This document shows positions 1-9,060 of a DNA stretch of 55,824 nt, in pieces (the stretch's first letter is position 1; every line of letters starts with the position of its first letter). Origin of the DNA: an uncultured Opitutia bacterium (GTDB taxonomy: Bacteria > Verrucomicrobiota > Verrucomicrobiia > Opitutales > Opitutaceae); contig CAIKHO010000055.1 of assembly GCA_903827245.1 (NCBI GenBank), positions 1-55,824 on the forward strand, in the 5' to 3' direction. The notes under the pieces are model-generated. The model saw nothing but the letters and a program-made list of their open reading frames with translations. It was not told where the DNA came from and searched no databases. The translations under genes and the position numbers were made by a program.

Positions 1-81
1 AAAGTTTTCTGCGCCTGCATCCAGCCTCTTTTTCTTTCCTGTCTGTAACCGGCGCCTGCGCCCGGGATCCAGGCCAAACGA

Positions 82-687
82 TCAGTTGGCGCTCGCCAGC
101 AGGGTGGGTGCCGCCGCGGCGCTGCCGCTGCGCACCGTGTTCATCGCGAGACGGCTCACCTTCTGGTTCCACACCGTGGTCATGGTCGAGGCGTAGACCT
201 GGGTGATGACCCCGACCAAGTTGCGGGACGTGACCAGATCCTGATCCTCGCTCTGGTTGCCGACGCCCTGGGCGATCCAGCCGCCGGGCAGGTCGCCCAC
301 CAGCACATGCGCCACGCCGAATCCGTCGTGGTTCACGTAGAGCACCTGCATGCCCTTCCGCAATTTGGTGAAGTCGACCGGGGTCACCACGATTGCGGTG
401 CCGCTGGCATAAAGGGGCTCCATCGATTCACCGAGGCCGCGGAACGCCTGGCCACCGCGCACATGGGCCGCGGCTTCCTCCGCCGCGCTGAGTTCCTGGC
501 CCTTCGCCACGATCTGGGGAACGGGGCTCATCGCCAGGATGGAGTCGAGATCCCGCTGCACCGACATCGTGCTGCAGCCGCTGGTGACGATCAGGCCGGC
601 GAGCAGGGCCAGCGCGCCCCCGAGGCGGGCGATGGTCGGCAGGGCGGCGCGGCGGGCGGCTTGGTGGAGGGATTGGGCGCTTTTCAT
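82..687 (-). CDS. Lipoprotein with S24/S26 signal-peptidase-like domain
   Basis: A 201-residue protein. It has a basic N-terminus, a hydrophobic stretch (about 20-36) and a lipobox ending at Cys38 (IVTSGC), so a membrane-anchored lipoprotein is expected. Residues 84-165 resemble the S24/S26 peptidase fold: GESMEPLY carries the usual catalytic Ser (S88). The segment GVAHVLVGDLPGGW sits where type I signal peptidases have the KR-VVG-PGD motif. The general-base Lys is absent and His127 takes its place, as in the Ser/His signal peptidases of archaea and eukaryotes. The start was chosen at the ATG giving a proper signal sequence; upstream in-frame codons add a 40-residue low-quality extension. Peptidase activity is an inference, and a non-catalytic domain is equally possible. 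It stands alone, divergent from the kinase at 904. Confidence 0.7.
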   Translation of the reverse strand: MKSAQSLHQAARRAALPTIARLGGALALLAGLIVTSGCSTMSVQRDLDSILAMSPVPQIVAKGQELSAAEEAAAHVRGGQAFRGLGESMEPLYASGTAIVVTPVDFTKLRKGMQVLYVNHDGFGVAHVLVGDLPGGWIAQGVGNQSEDQDLVTSRNLVGVITQVYASTMTTVWNQKVSRLAMNTVRSGSAAAAPTLLASAN

Positions 688-903
688 GGGCCCAGAGTAC
701 CGCGCTTCGACTTTTCTTCCTATCCGTGTACCTACGGATCCTGGGGGTGCAAATCCCGCTGGGGTGTTTTCCCCTGCCCAACCGGGATAACCTGGCGCCG
801 TGGCCAAAGTCTAAGTCGACAATGGGTTTGCACAGCCTAGCCTGCCCGCCACCCGGCAGCCATTCCTCATGACAACCCTGCAAAACCTTCCCGGGACTTC
901 ACC

Positions 904-2508
904 ATGATCAGCGTGCTCTATGCCGAGGACGAGCCGCTCATCGCCTCGGTCATGCGCAGTTACCTCAATCGCTTCGCCCCTGAGTGCACCCTTGAGGTGG
1001 TGCCCACGGGTCGCGAATGCCTCGCGCGCATGCAGGAGGGTGGCTTCGATGTCCTGATTCTCGACCTGATGCTACCCGACATCGACGGGCTGCACATTCT
1101 CGGCGAGCTGGCCGGCCGGGGCGACCCGACGCCTGTGATCATGGTCAGCGGCCATGGCCAGACCGAGCTCGCCGTGCGCGCGCTCCGGGCCGGGGCGGTC
1201 GACTGCATCGACAAGTCCACCGGTCAGTTCCTGCAGCTGCCGGAAATCATCAAGCGCGTCCACGCCCGCCACACGGTCGAGCAGTCGTCCCGCCCGCCCA
1301 TCCCGGTGCCGGTCCGCACCGAGCAATACCGCGTGATGGTGATCGAGGACTCCGCTGCGATCCGCACTTCCCTCGTTGATTTTTTCCAGTCCAACGCGCC
1401 GCAACTGGCTGTCACGGCCGCCCCCACCGCCTCGGAGTTCGACCGGCTGCTCGTCGAGGAAAAGCCCTTCGACGCCGTGATCGTCGGCCCCGCGCCCGCC
1501 GGTCTCGAGGCCCTCGACGTGCTGCGCCAGCTCCGCTCGCGCGCCGCGGAGACCCCCGTCCTCATGATCTCCGCCCAGAGCGACGGCGAGACCGCGATCG
1601 CCGCCTTCAAGCTCGGCGCCCAGGACTTCATCCTGCTCAAGGAAAATTACCTCCCCGAGGTCGTCTTTTCCATCAACAACATCCTCCGGCACGCCGACAC
1701 CGAGCGGCGCAACGCCCAGCTCAGCCGCGAGCTCGCCGAGCTCAACCGCTCGCTCGAGGCCCAGGTCGCCGCCCGCACCGGCGAGCTCCAGGCGGAGGTC
1801 CGCGTGCGCCAGCAGGCCGAGCACCGCGCCGAGGAACATGCCGGCCGCCTGCAGACCCTGTCCAAGCGGCTCATCAAGATCCAGGAGGACGAGCGCCGCG
1901 CCATCGCCCGCGAGCTGCATGACCAGGTCGGGCAGATGCTCACCGGGCTGAAATTCCAGCTCGAGGCCGCCGTGCAGGGCGCCGTCCCTCCCCTGCGGGA
2001 ACGCCTCGCCGAGTCCCTCGGGATCGCCACCGACCTGCTGCGCCATGTCCGCGAGCTCACCCAGCAGTTCCGCCCGCGCATCCTCGACGATCTCGGCCTC
2101 CGGCCTGCGCTCGAGTGGCACGTCGACCTTTTCCAGCGCCAGACCGGCATCAAGGTGGAGCTCGAGGTCTCGATGCCGGCCCAGCGCCAGCCGGTCGAGC
2201 TTGAGACCGCCGTCTTCCGTGTCGTGCAGGAGGCGCTCACCAATGTCGCCCGGCACTCCGGCTGCACCACGGCCTCCGTCACCGTCACCACCGGCGACCG
2301 GAAAATCCTCGCGGAGATCACCGACCGTGGCCGCGGCTTCGACCTCGACACCGTGCTCGCCTCGCGCGACTCCATCGGGCTCACCGGCCTGAGCGAGCGC
2401 GTGAATCTCGCCGGCGGCCAGCTCGAGATTTTCTCCCGCGCGGGCCAGGGCACCCGCATCCACGCGGAATTTCCCCTGCCGCCCGAGATCACCATCGACT
2501 CACCATGA
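904..2508 (+). CDS. Hybrid sensor kinase, REC-REC-HisKA_3-HATPase (NarL/DegS type)
   Basis: A 534-residue cytoplasmic kinase with no membrane segment. Residues 1-120 form a receiver domain with phospho-acceptor Asp54 (LILDLMLPDIDG). Residues 145-260 form a second receiver-like domain in which the acceptor position reads DAVIVGPAPAG, so the Asp is lost. A coiled coil (about 270-320) leads to a HisKA_3 dimerisation domain with phospho-His339 (ARELHDQVGQ). The HATPase domain has N box QEALTNVARHS and G boxes DRGRGFD and GLTGLSERV. The gene overlaps the next regulator gene by ATGA, so the two form a translationally coupled two-component pair. An N-terminal receiver implies input from another kinase rather than a direct ligand. 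The signal is unknown. Confidence 0.93.
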   Translation: MISVLYAEDEPLIASVMRSYLNRFAPECTLEVVPTGRECLARMQEGGFDVLILDLMLPDIDGLHILGELAGRGDPTPVIMVSGHGQTELAVRALRAGAVDCIDKSTGQFLQLPEIIKRVHARHTVEQSSRPPIPVPVRTEQYRVMVIEDSAAIRTSLVDFFQSNAPQLAVTAAPTASEFDRLLVEEKPFDAVIVGPAPAGLEALDVLRQLRSRAAETPVLMISAQSDGETAIAAFKLGAQDFILLKENYLPEVVFSINNILRHADTERRNAQLSRELAELNRSLEAQVAARTGELQAEVRVRQQAEHRAEEHAGRLQTLSKRLIKIQEDERRAIARELHDQVGQMLTGLKFQLEAAVQGAVPPLRERLAESLGIATDLLRHVRELTQQFRPRILDDLGLRPALEWHVDLFQRQTGIKVELEVSMPAQRQPVELETAVFRVVQEALTNVARHSGCTTASVTVTTGDRKILAEITDRGRGFDLDTVLASRDSIGLTGLSERVNLAGGQLEIFSRAGQGTRIHAEFPLPPEITIDSP

Positions 2509-3146
2509 CCTCCGTCGTTCTTGCCGATGACCACGAGATCGTCCGCCAGGGCATCCGCAGCCTGCTGGAGGCGGCCAAGACGTTCCAGATCCTCGCCGAG
2601 GTCTCCGACGGGCTCGCCGCCGTGCAGGCCGCGACCAAGTTCAAGCCCGCCCTGCTGTTCCTCGACCTGAGCCTGCCGCGGCTCCATGGCATCGAGGCGC
2701 TCCGCCAGGTGCGCGCCAGCAGCCCGAACACAAAGGTCCTCATTCTCTCGATGCACAACGACGAGCCCTACGTGATCGAGGCGCTGCGCGGCGGGGCGAT
2801 GGCCTACATCCTGAAGGGCTCGGAGTCCGCCGAGATCCTCCACGCCGCCCGCGAGGTGCTCGCCGGCCGCCGCTACCTCAGCGCGCCACTCTCGGAATGG
2901 GCGATCAACGCCCTGTCCGAGAAAAAGCCCGACGAGTCCGATCCCCTCGCCGCCCTGACCAGCCGCGAACGCGAGGTCATGCAGCTCGCCGCCGAGGGCT
3001 ACGGCAGCACCGAGATCGCCGAGAAGCTCTTCATCAGCCCGCGCACCGCCGAGTCGCACCGCAACAACCTCATGCGGAAACTCGGCCTGCAAACCCAGAC
3101 CGACCTCGTCCGCTTCGCCATCCGCAAGGGCCTGATCCAGCCCTGA
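2505..3146 (+). CDS. NarL/FixJ-family response regulator
   Basis: A 213-residue regulator. Residues 1-120 are a receiver domain with acidic pocket ADDHE and acceptor Asp54 (LLFLDLSLPRLHG), then the switch residues LSMHND and the conserved Lys of YILKGS. Residues 145-210 are a LuxR-type HTH: LTSREREVMQLAAEGYG followed by TAESHRNNLMRKLG. Its ATG overlaps the stop of the kinase gene (ATGA), so it is almost certainly the kinase's partner. Targets cannot be read from the sequence. A palindromic element follows the stop codon. Confidence 0.94.
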   Translation: MTSVVLADDHEIVRQGIRSLLEAAKTFQILAEVSDGLAAVQAATKFKPALLFLDLSLPRLHGIEALRQVRASSPNTKVLILSMHNDEPYVIEALRGGAMAYILKGSESAEILHAAREVLAGRRYLSAPLSEWAINALSEKKPDESDPLAALTSREREVMQLAAEGYGSTEIAEKLFISPRTAESHRNNLMRKLGLQTQTDLVRFAIRKGLIQP

Positions 3147-3189
3147 GGCGGAGTCGCGCCGGGAAACTCGTCCCATCCCTCGGGTCGAT

Positions 3190-3260
3190 CTCGGATCGCC
3201 TCCTGTGCAACGGATCGGGATCAGGAATTTTACAGGAGACGATCCGAGAGAAAACCGAGG
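3190..3260. repeat. Palindromic element, family A copy 1
   Basis: Two 17-nt arms (3190-3206 and 3232-3248) are complementary at 16 of 17 positions; the core is CTCGGATCG-CTCCTGT. The right side continues into AGAAAACCGAGG. Related copies lie at 11150, 32843, 39322 and 40452. It fills the gap between two convergent genes, so it could also terminate transcription. Confidence 0.85.
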
Positions 3261-3302
3261 ACGGAAGAATACCTCAGCGCAGGGGCGTTGCCTCCGATCT
3301 GC

Positions 3303-5060
3303 CTACTCCTTTGCCGCTTTCTTGGACAGGCGCCCGCGACCCGCGGATTTCTTTTCTCCGTCCGCGTACTTCGACGCCTTCGCGTTGAGCCAGAGCTCGC
3401 CCTTGGCGTTCTTGTTCAGCCAGAAAATTTCGCCCGCGTGCTCGACGAAGACGGGCTTGTCCCGCGCCTTCTCCGGCACCACCAAGCCGGCCCCGGTCAG
3501 CGTCGCGAGAAATTCTTCCGCCGGCTTCGACAGCTCTTCCGCCAGCCGGTCCACCTTGCCGGCCACCGCGCCGGTCTTGGTCTCTTTCAATAGCAGGCGC
3601 ACCCCCGCAAAAACCGCACCGGGCTCCCGCGTGGAATGAGCGGCCGTCGGAGTCGCGTCGGACATGGCAGTCGGGGTGAACAGCCTCGCCTGAGGCTCCG
3701 CTCCCGGTGCATCCACCATGGCCTTGGTGTCGGCGGATCCCCCGTCCCCTGTCACCTGCCGCCCGTCGCCCGTCGCCGGTTGCTCCCCACCCGCCTTCTC
3801 CTGCCCGTTGATCCAAACGCCGCCGCGCTGGTCCTGGTTGAGCCACCAGACCTCGGCGCCGATCTCGACTTCGACCGGCTTTTCGCCCGCCGCCGCCAGG
3901 GTGAGCCCGAGCGACGCGAACGCCGCCATCAAGTCCGCCTCGGTGCATTTCAGCCCGCGGGAAAGAAAACTCATGCTGCCCGAGCCACCCGGGCCCCGGC
4001 GATTCCGCCGCATCAGCGGCCGGACTTTCTCCAGCAACGCCGGCCCCGTCGGCAGCGGCTCACCCGGCGCACCGGACGAGACATCCGCCGCCCGGCCTTC
4101 CGGCCTCCGGCCCCGATCATCTGTCTTCCGTCCTCCGCCCTCGGGCTTCCGTCCCCCGTCCCTTGTCCCCTGCCCCCTGTCACCTGTCCCCGGGGCACCA
4201 GCACCATCGGAGCCACCAGCAACAGAAACACCGCTGTCAGCGGATTCCGTCCCCCTCGCCCCTCCCTCGTCCGCCATAGCCTTGGCGCCGGCGGAGCCCT
4301 CGCCCCCCGTCGCGGCTTCCGCCGCGACGCGCTGCCCCGGCACCGTGCGGAACACCGGGCGCGGCTTTTCCTTCGTGTTCAGCCAGAGCTCGCCGCGGCG
4401 GTTGAGGTTCAGCCAGTAAAGGTCGCCTTCATACTCGATGTAAACGGGCGCCGCATCCTCGTCATCGGGAACGGCAAAGCCACACTCCACCAGCGCGCCT
4501 TTCACGTCCGCATCAGACATATCCCAGCGCTTCGCGAGGTGATCGACGCCGACCGACATTCCCGGGCCCCGCTGGTTGCGGCGCATGTGCGGGCGGATGG
4601 CCTCGAAGAAGGTCGGCAGCTCGTTCTCCGACGTCAGCATGTCCCACTCGTCCTTCGGCTCCTCGTCGGGCGCATCCGGATCGAGATCGCTCCCGGTGTC
4701 GCGCACACGGCGGAACCCGTCGTCCGCGGCGACTTTCTCGCCGGCGATGGTCTCGGGCTTTTCCTCGGCCGCGCCCGCGGGCGCGGCGCCCACGGCGCCC
4801 TTGAACTTGGCCTCAAATTCCGCGCGGAGTTTGTCCGCCTCGGTCCGGGCCGCCGCAGCCGCGGCGTCCTCGAGAGTCCAGTCCCGTTGCGTCGAACGCC
4901 GCGCGAGGCCGGTGAAGGCGAGCGGGTTGTCGGGCGGCGACTGAAAGTGGACGAGATCCCACTCTTCCTTGCCGAGATCGTTCAGAAATTTTTCCAGCAG
5001 TGCGGGCGTGGCGAAACCGCCCTTGCCGCTCGAGATGACCTTGTATTCCCAGATTGCCAT
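3303..5060 (-). CDS. DUF4177-like protein with three repeated modules and repeat-derived linkers
   Basis: A 585-residue protein, predicted cytoplasmic. The start is the ATG that opens MAIWEYKVISSGKGG, a DUF4177-like beginning (residues 1-45). Three copies of an approximately 80-residue module follow, at about 150-235, 340-420 and 485-565. Each pairs a basic helix (RPHMRRNQRGPG, RPLMRRNRRGPG, RLLLKETKTG) with a closing strand pair (YWLNLNRRGELWLN, WWLNQDQRGGVWIN, FWLNKNAKGELWLN). The linkers are Gly/Asp/Arg-rich, are encoded by short DNA repeats, and include two copies of the family L hairpin (3712-3737, 4270-4295). The basic RRNxRGPG motif hints at nucleic-acid binding, but no function is known to me. 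The third module has lost the RRNxRGPG motif. Confidence 0.8.
   Translation of the reverse strand: MAIWEYKVISSGKGGFATPALLEKFLNDLGKEEWDLVHFQSPPDNPLAFTGLARRSTQRDWTLEDAAAAAARTEADKLRAEFEAKFKGAVGAAPAGAAEEKPETIAGEKVAADDGFRRVRDTGSDLDPDAPDEEPKDEWDMLTSENELPTFFEAIRPHMRRNQRGPGMSVGVDHLAKRWDMSDADVKGALVECGFAVPDDEDAAPVYIEYEGDLYWLNLNRRGELWLNTKEKPRPVFRTVPGQRVAAEAATGGEGSAGAKAMADEGGARGTESADSGVSVAGGSDGAGAPGTGDRGQGTRDGGRKPEGGGRKTDDRGRRPEGRAADVSSGAPGEPLPTGPALLEKVRPLMRRNRRGPGGSGSMSFLSRGLKCTEADLMAAFASLGLTLAAAGEKPVEVEIGAEVWWLNQDQRGGVWINGQEKAGGEQPATGDGRQVTGDGGSADTKAMVDAPGAEPQARLFTPTAMSDATPTAAHSTREPGAVFAGVRLLLKETKTGAVAGKVDRLAEELSKPAEEFLATLTGAGLVVPEKARDKPVFVEHAGEIFWLNKNAKGELWLNAKASKYADGEKKSAGRGRLSKKAAKE
3712..3737. repeat. 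Family L hairpin inside a coding sequence, copy 1
   Basis: TCCACC, a 14-nt loop starting ATGGCCTTGG, then GGCGGA. It matches the intergenic copies at 34735 and 53860 and lies in frame in the linker between modules 2 and 3 of the DUF4177-like protein. One stem pair is mismatched here. Confidence 0.75.
4270..4295. repeat. Family L hairpin inside a coding sequence, copy 2
   Basis: Stem TCCGCC/GGCGGA around the loop ATAGCCTTGGCGCC. The loop is nearly identical to that of the intergenic copies, while the stem differs and remains paired. It lies in the linker between modules 1 and 2 of the same protein. Confidence 0.8.
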
Positions 5061-5418
5061 GGATGTTTGCGTGATGCGCGAGTCGTCACCCATCCCAAAT
5101 GCCCGCCGCATTGCCGAGCTAAATCCGCCGGGGGCAATCGTGCAATTTCTCGCAGAGACGCAAAGACGCGGGGGAGAAAAGCAATTTCACCCATAGCCAT
5201 GGAGGACACAGAGTCATTCGCCAATGATTGATCTCTGCGTACTTCGTGCCTCTGGGTGAAATTCCGGATTCCGAATCCAACACCCTGCCTTGCTCCGCGC
5301 CTTTGCGCCTCTGGGCGAAACAAGTCTGGAAAGATTCATCCCGAACCGTACCGCGACTCGCCCTGCGATTGCAGGATTCCAACGCCCACCACCTGTTACT
5401 TCGCGCGCCGAAGCACCC
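5061..5418. repeat. Non-coding gap with degenerate palindromes (families G-like)
   Basis: There is no credible gene in these 358 bases. The text contains CGCAGAGACGCAAAGACGC near 5154 and a partial inverse, GCGCCTTTGCGCCTCTGGGC, near 5299. A second inverted pair is AATTTCACCCATAG (5184) and TGGGTGAAATT (5251). These look like old copies of the CGCAGAGGCGC family seen intact at 13172-13282. Confidence 0.6.
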
Positions 5419-7608
5419 TCACGCCCACTTCAGGTCCTGGTCCGCGATCGGCAGGGTGCGGATGCGCTTGCCGGTCGCGGCGAAGATGGCGTTGCAGATC
5501 GCGGGCGCGGCCGGTGGCAGCCCGGGCTCGCCCAGTCCGGTCGGCGGGGCGATCGACTTCACGAAATTCACTTCCACCGCCGGCGGTGCATTGTCGATGC
5601 GCAGCAGCGGGTAGTCGTCGTAGTTCACCTGCGCGGCGGCACCCGCCTCAATCGTGATCTTCTGGAACCATGCGGCGCTGATGCCGTCGAGCATCGCGCC
5701 CTGGACCTGCGCTTCCGCCGAGCTGAGATTGACGATGAGCCCGGCGTCCACGACCGCGGTGAGCTTCTGGATCCGCAGCACGCCCTGCTGGCTGACCGTC
5801 ACGTCGGCCACGACCGCGACATACGCGTTGTTGGTGTGCGTGATCGCAAAACCCTGCCCCTGGCCGCGCGGCAGCTTCTTGCCCCAGCCGGCTTTTTCCG
5901 CGGCGAGCTTCAGGACGGCTTCCATCTTTGCGGGGACAAATCCGCCGCCACCGCGTCCACCCCGGGCGCCCGCCGGGCCGCCGGGTGCGCCTGCGCCGGG
6001 AACCGCCGCGAGCAAGCCAAGCGTGAAATCGATCGGATCGCGGCCGGCGGCGTGCGCCAGCTCGTCGACGAATGACTGCGTGGCCCAGGTGTTGCCGTTG
6101 TCGCCGGGCGCGCGCCAATATCCCGTGGGGATCGTGCCGGAGAGCTTGTTGGACTGCACCTGGGAGCCCGGTACCGCGTTGAAGGGAAATCCGCCGCCGG
6201 TCATGTCACCGGGGCCGCCCTGCATTTTCACAAACGAATCATGCAGCGCGACCACCTTGCCGGCGCTGTCCAGCCCGGCCCGGAAGAAATGCCAGCCGTT
6301 GGACCGGTAGTTGTCGTGCGCAAAATCGTGCTCGCGCATCCACGTGAGCTTCACGGGTGTACCCTCGAGTCGCTTCGCGATGGCGGCGACCTCCAGCGAG
6401 AACTCGTTGCTGCCCCGCCGGCCGAAGCCGCCGCCCAGCCGCGTGACGTGGACAACCACATCGCGGGCCGCCAGGCCCAGACCCTGCGTGACCGAGCGCT
6501 GGCCGGCCGAGGGAACCTGCGTCGGGCACCACATCTCCATGACGCCGTTCTTGAAGAGCGCGGTGCAGTTCTGCGGCTCGAGGGTGGCGTGGGCAAGAAA
6601 GGGATAATGGTAGGCCGCCTCGATGGCCGTCGCGCCCGCGGGCACGGCGGCGCCGGGATCGGCTTGGCCGAACGCTTCCGCCTGCTTCGCCATGGCCTCG
6701 CTGCCCTGGCTGACGCCGGGGCCCTGGTCCCACTGGATCTTGAGTTTCTGCGCCGCGGTGAAGGCCAGCCAGGTCGAGCCCGCGACGACCGCCACACCGG
6801 GGGTGAGGCCGTTGATGCCATCGAGGACAAAAGCGTCGCGCACACCGGGGAGTTTTTTCACCTCGTCGACATTCGCGCTCGCCACCTTGCCGCCGAAGAC
6901 CGGGCACTTGACGTAGGCGGCGTACACCATGCCGGGCAGCGTCTGGTCGATGCCGAAGAGCGCCTGGCCCGTGACGATCTTCTCGTTGTCCACGCCGGGC
7001 ACGCGCGTGCCGAGCAATTTGAAATCATTGGGATCCTTTAGCGCGACATCCGCCGGCACCGGCAGCGTCGCGGCCTTCGCCGCCAGCTCGCCGTAACCCA
7101 GATGTCGACCGGAGGCGCGATGAAGGACCGCGCCGTTCTCGGTGGTGCACTCAGCCGCGGGCACGCCCCACGTCTGCGCCGCGGCTTCCACCAGCATCGC
7201 GCGTGCGGTCGCGCCCGCCTGGCGCAGCGGGCCGTAGTTCCCCGGCGTGGATCCGCTGCCAACCGCCGCCTGCCGGCCGTACGCCGGGTTCAGGTCGCCC
7301 TGCGAAATCGTCACCTTGTCCCACGGCACATCGAGCTCCTCGGCGATGATCATCGGGAGCGCGGTCTTGGCCCCCTGGCCCATCTCGGAGTTGGGCGCGA
7401 TGAGCGTCACCGTCCCGTTGGCGGCGATGCTGATGAACGCGTTCGGGGCAAAGCTCGCCACCGCGGCGGGCGCCGTCTCGGCCAGGGCCGAGGCCGCACC
7501 AAAGCGAAAATACGTGCCGACCAAGAGCCCGCCGCCGGCGAGCGCGCCGATCTTGATGAAGCCGCGCCGATCCAGCACCGGCGCCACGGAAGGAGAAGGA
7601 ACGCTCAT
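5419..7608 (-). CDS. iorB: Isoquinoline 1-oxidoreductase-type molybdenum hydroxylase, large subunit
   Basis: A 729-residue xanthine-dehydrogenase-family large subunit. The N-terminus carries a twin-arginine signal ([15 protein letters not shown]), so export to the periplasm in folded form is expected. The aldehyde oxidase/XDH molybdopterin-binding domains follow. Visible landmarks are [30 protein letters not shown] (cofactor-binding Gly-rich loop) and [14 protein letters not shown] near the C-terminus, where the catalytic Glu of the family lies. Its ATG overlaps the stop of the [2Fe-2S] subunit gene, so the two form one unit. The substrate cannot be inferred from sequence; the family oxidises N-heterocycles and aldehydes. 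Confidence 0.92.
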   Translation of the reverse strand: MSVPSPSVAPVLDRRGFIKIGALAGGGLLVGTYFRFGAASALAETAPAAVASFAPNAFISIAANGTVTLIAPNSEMGQGAKTALPMIIAEELDVPWDKVTISQGDLNPAYGRQAAVGSGSTPGNYGPLRQAGATARAMLVEAAAQTWGVPAAECTTENGAVLHRASGRHLGYGELAAKAATLPVPADVALKDPNDFKLLGTRVPGVDNEKIVTGQALFGIDQTLPGMVYAAYVKCPVFGGKVASANVDEVKKLPGVRDAFVLDGINGLTPGVAVVAGSTWLAFTAAQKLKIQWDQGPGVSQGSEAMAKQAEAFGQADPGAAVPAGATAIEAAYHYPFLAHATLEPQNCTALFKNGVMEMWCPTQVPSAGQRSVTQGLGLAARDVVVHVTRLGGGFGRRGSNEFSLEVAAIAKRLEGTPVKLTWMREHDFAHDNYRSNGWHFFRAGLDSAGKVVALHDSFVKMQGGPGDMTGGGFPFNAVPGSQVQSNKLSGTIPTGYWRAPGDNGNTWATQSFVDELAHAAGRDPIDFTLGLLAAVPGAGAPGGPAGARGGRGGGGFVPAKMEAVLKLAAEKAGWGKKLPRGQGQGFAITHTNNAYVAVVADVTVSQQGVLRIQKLTAVVDAGLIVNLSSAEAQVQGAMLDGISAAWFQKITIEAGAAAQVNYDDYPLLRIDNAPPAVEVNFVKSIAPPTGLGEPGLPPAAPAICNAIFAATGKRIRTLPIADQDLKWA

Positions 7609-8078
7609 GATGCAGCGGTGGGTTGGCCGGCCGCGGCATGGATGGCCTGGCGGATGCGGGTGTAACTGGCGCAGCGGCAGAAATTGCCCGACATGGCGCT
7701 GTCGATGTCGGCGTCGGTCGGCCTGGGCTTGGCCGCGAGCAGCGCCGTGGCGCAGAGGATCTGCCCGCCCTGGCAATACCCGCATTGCGGCACGTCCAAT
7801 TTGCACCAGGCCTGCTGCACCGCGGTGAGTTTGCCGCCGCGGGCGAGGCCCTCGATGGTCGTGACCTTGGCGGAGCCGACCTTCTTGAGCGAAAGCCCGC
7901 AGGATTTCACCGCCTCGCCGTCGAGGAGCACCGTGCAAGCCCCGCACTCGCCGATGCCGCAGCCGTACTTGGTCCCGACCAGTCCGAGCGTGTCGCGGAG
8001 CGCCCAGAGCAGCGGCGTGTTGTCGTCCAAGTCCACCGCATGGACCGCACCGTTCACGTTAAGATTGAAACTGCTCAT
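7605..8078 (-). CDS. iorA: Isoquinoline 1-oxidoreductase-type [2Fe-2S] small subunit
   Basis: A 157-residue ferredoxin-like subunit. Residues 1-75 form a plant-type [2Fe-2S] domain with [15 protein letters not shown], and a second cluster domain has [11 protein letters not shown] and [13 protein letters not shown]. These eight Cys positions match the family. It transfers electrons from the molybdenum centre of the large subunit. It is the first gene of the pair and is coupled to iorB through an ATGA overlap. It has no signal peptide, so it would be carried across the membrane with the Tat-tagged large subunit. Confidence 0.93.
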   Translation of the reverse strand: MSSFNLNVNGAVHAVDLDDNTPLLWALRDTLGLVGTKYGCGIGECGACTVLLDGEAVKSCGLSLKKVGSAKVTTIEGLARGGKLTAVQQAWCKLDVPQCGYCQGGQILCATALLAAKPRPTDADIDSAMSGNFCRCASYTRIRQAIHAAAGQPTAAS

Positions 8079-8340
8079 TGCTCATGGTGGGTAGATTGAC
8101 GCGAGGCCGATCCGAACGTTTTCCCCCGGCGAAGATTTGTCAACGGAAGAGCCCCCAACTTCAGAAGCGTAACGCAGTCACGCGAAACCATCGGAAGGAT
8201 TCTCGCCATGACGCGATGCTGGCCGATCGGGAAGCTGCCGAACCCCAGAAAGGCATCGAACTGCCCCGTCTTCTCCGTCAATTTCGAGTCATGGGGACGG
8301 ATATCAAACCCGCGGTGTGGCATACTAATACTATTGGGCT

Positions 8341-8703
8341 ATGAAGGAATGCTGCTACCTCTGCGGAAGCAAGAATCCCGCGACTCGCGACCATATTCCA
8401 CCTCGGGGTTTTTTCCCACCGCCGCGGCCAAGTGATCTTATCACCGTGCCCTGCTGCGATTCATGTAATGCCGCATTTTCCCCCGATGATGAATATTTCC
8501 GATTGGTTCTTTCATCGCTCATCGGCAGGTCACCCGCTGGTGTTAAGATTTGGGAAGATATCCTCCAAGACAGTCCTCCTCGTGGTCGGGGTGGGGCTCC
8601 ACGGAAGGCAAAGTCGAGGGCGTACAGATCGCAGCTCTCAAGGATGCGCTCGTTGCCAAGCCATAGAAAGACTCTCGCCGCCCATGTTTCTGATCGAAGA
8701 TGA
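8341..8703 (+). pseudogene. HNH-endonuclease-like gene, N-terminal fragment
   Basis: The first 70 codons read like a zinc-binding HNH-type protein: CCYLCGSKNPATRDHIPP with a second pair, VPCCDSCN, and then FSPDDEYFRLVLSSLIG. After about codon 75 the frame turns into Arg/Ser-rich sequence without similarity and stops early, although the family is usually over 200 residues. The following 150 bases show no continuation that I can recognise in another frame. This looks like a frameshifted or truncated remnant. Its local GC is lower than that of the neighbours, consistent with an acquired gene in decay. Confidence 0.55.
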
Positions 8704-9060
8704 ACTCCACTCCGATCTGCTGCATGAAATTTCTGCTCCGTGCCATTTGCGTCTCCGTGGTATAAATCCGACGGCGGGATTCAGGATGAACCCAGCCCGC
8801 CGGTGGTGGGGTGATCGCGAGGCCACCGTCACTCGCAGGCGTCAACTAACCTGCGGGAGGGTCGTGATGAAAAAAGATCCAAAGTAGGCGAACCAACTCC
8901 CGGGCACATGCGTCCTGCCGATGTTGCCCGTCTTGTCTGATCGCTTCGGCCGGTTGCCGGGAAACTTGTCCCACCCTCGCTTCCCCCATAATCCCCCGTC
9001 CTTTGCCTTTGCCCTGCGGCTCGCCTTTTCCGTCATCTGCTCCGCTCTTCGCTCCAAGCC
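8704..9060. other. Intergenic region upstream of the TonB-dependent receptor
   Basis: No gene is supported in these 357 bases. The segment GCCGGGAAACTTGTCCCACC near 8956 is shared, with small changes, with 3160-3180, so it is part of a dispersed repeat. I looked for a cobalamin riboswitch ahead of the receptor and did not see its conserved boxes. Confidence 0.5.

Noticed and set aside
1072-2463. 463-codon open frame on the minus strand opposite the sensor kinase
   Set aside because: It is antisense to a gene with clear domains. GC-rich third positions create long stop-free antisense frames; the protein has no recognisable motif.
8543-8845. Possible 100-codon minus-strand gene across the HNH remnant
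   Set aside because: Some segments look protein-like (FMQQIGVEFIFDQKHG), but there is no start signal, no family match and no conserved context.
8888-9060. Cobalamin riboswitch upstream of the TonB-dependent receptor
   Set aside because: The conserved B12-box and the GCCACTG-type element are not present.
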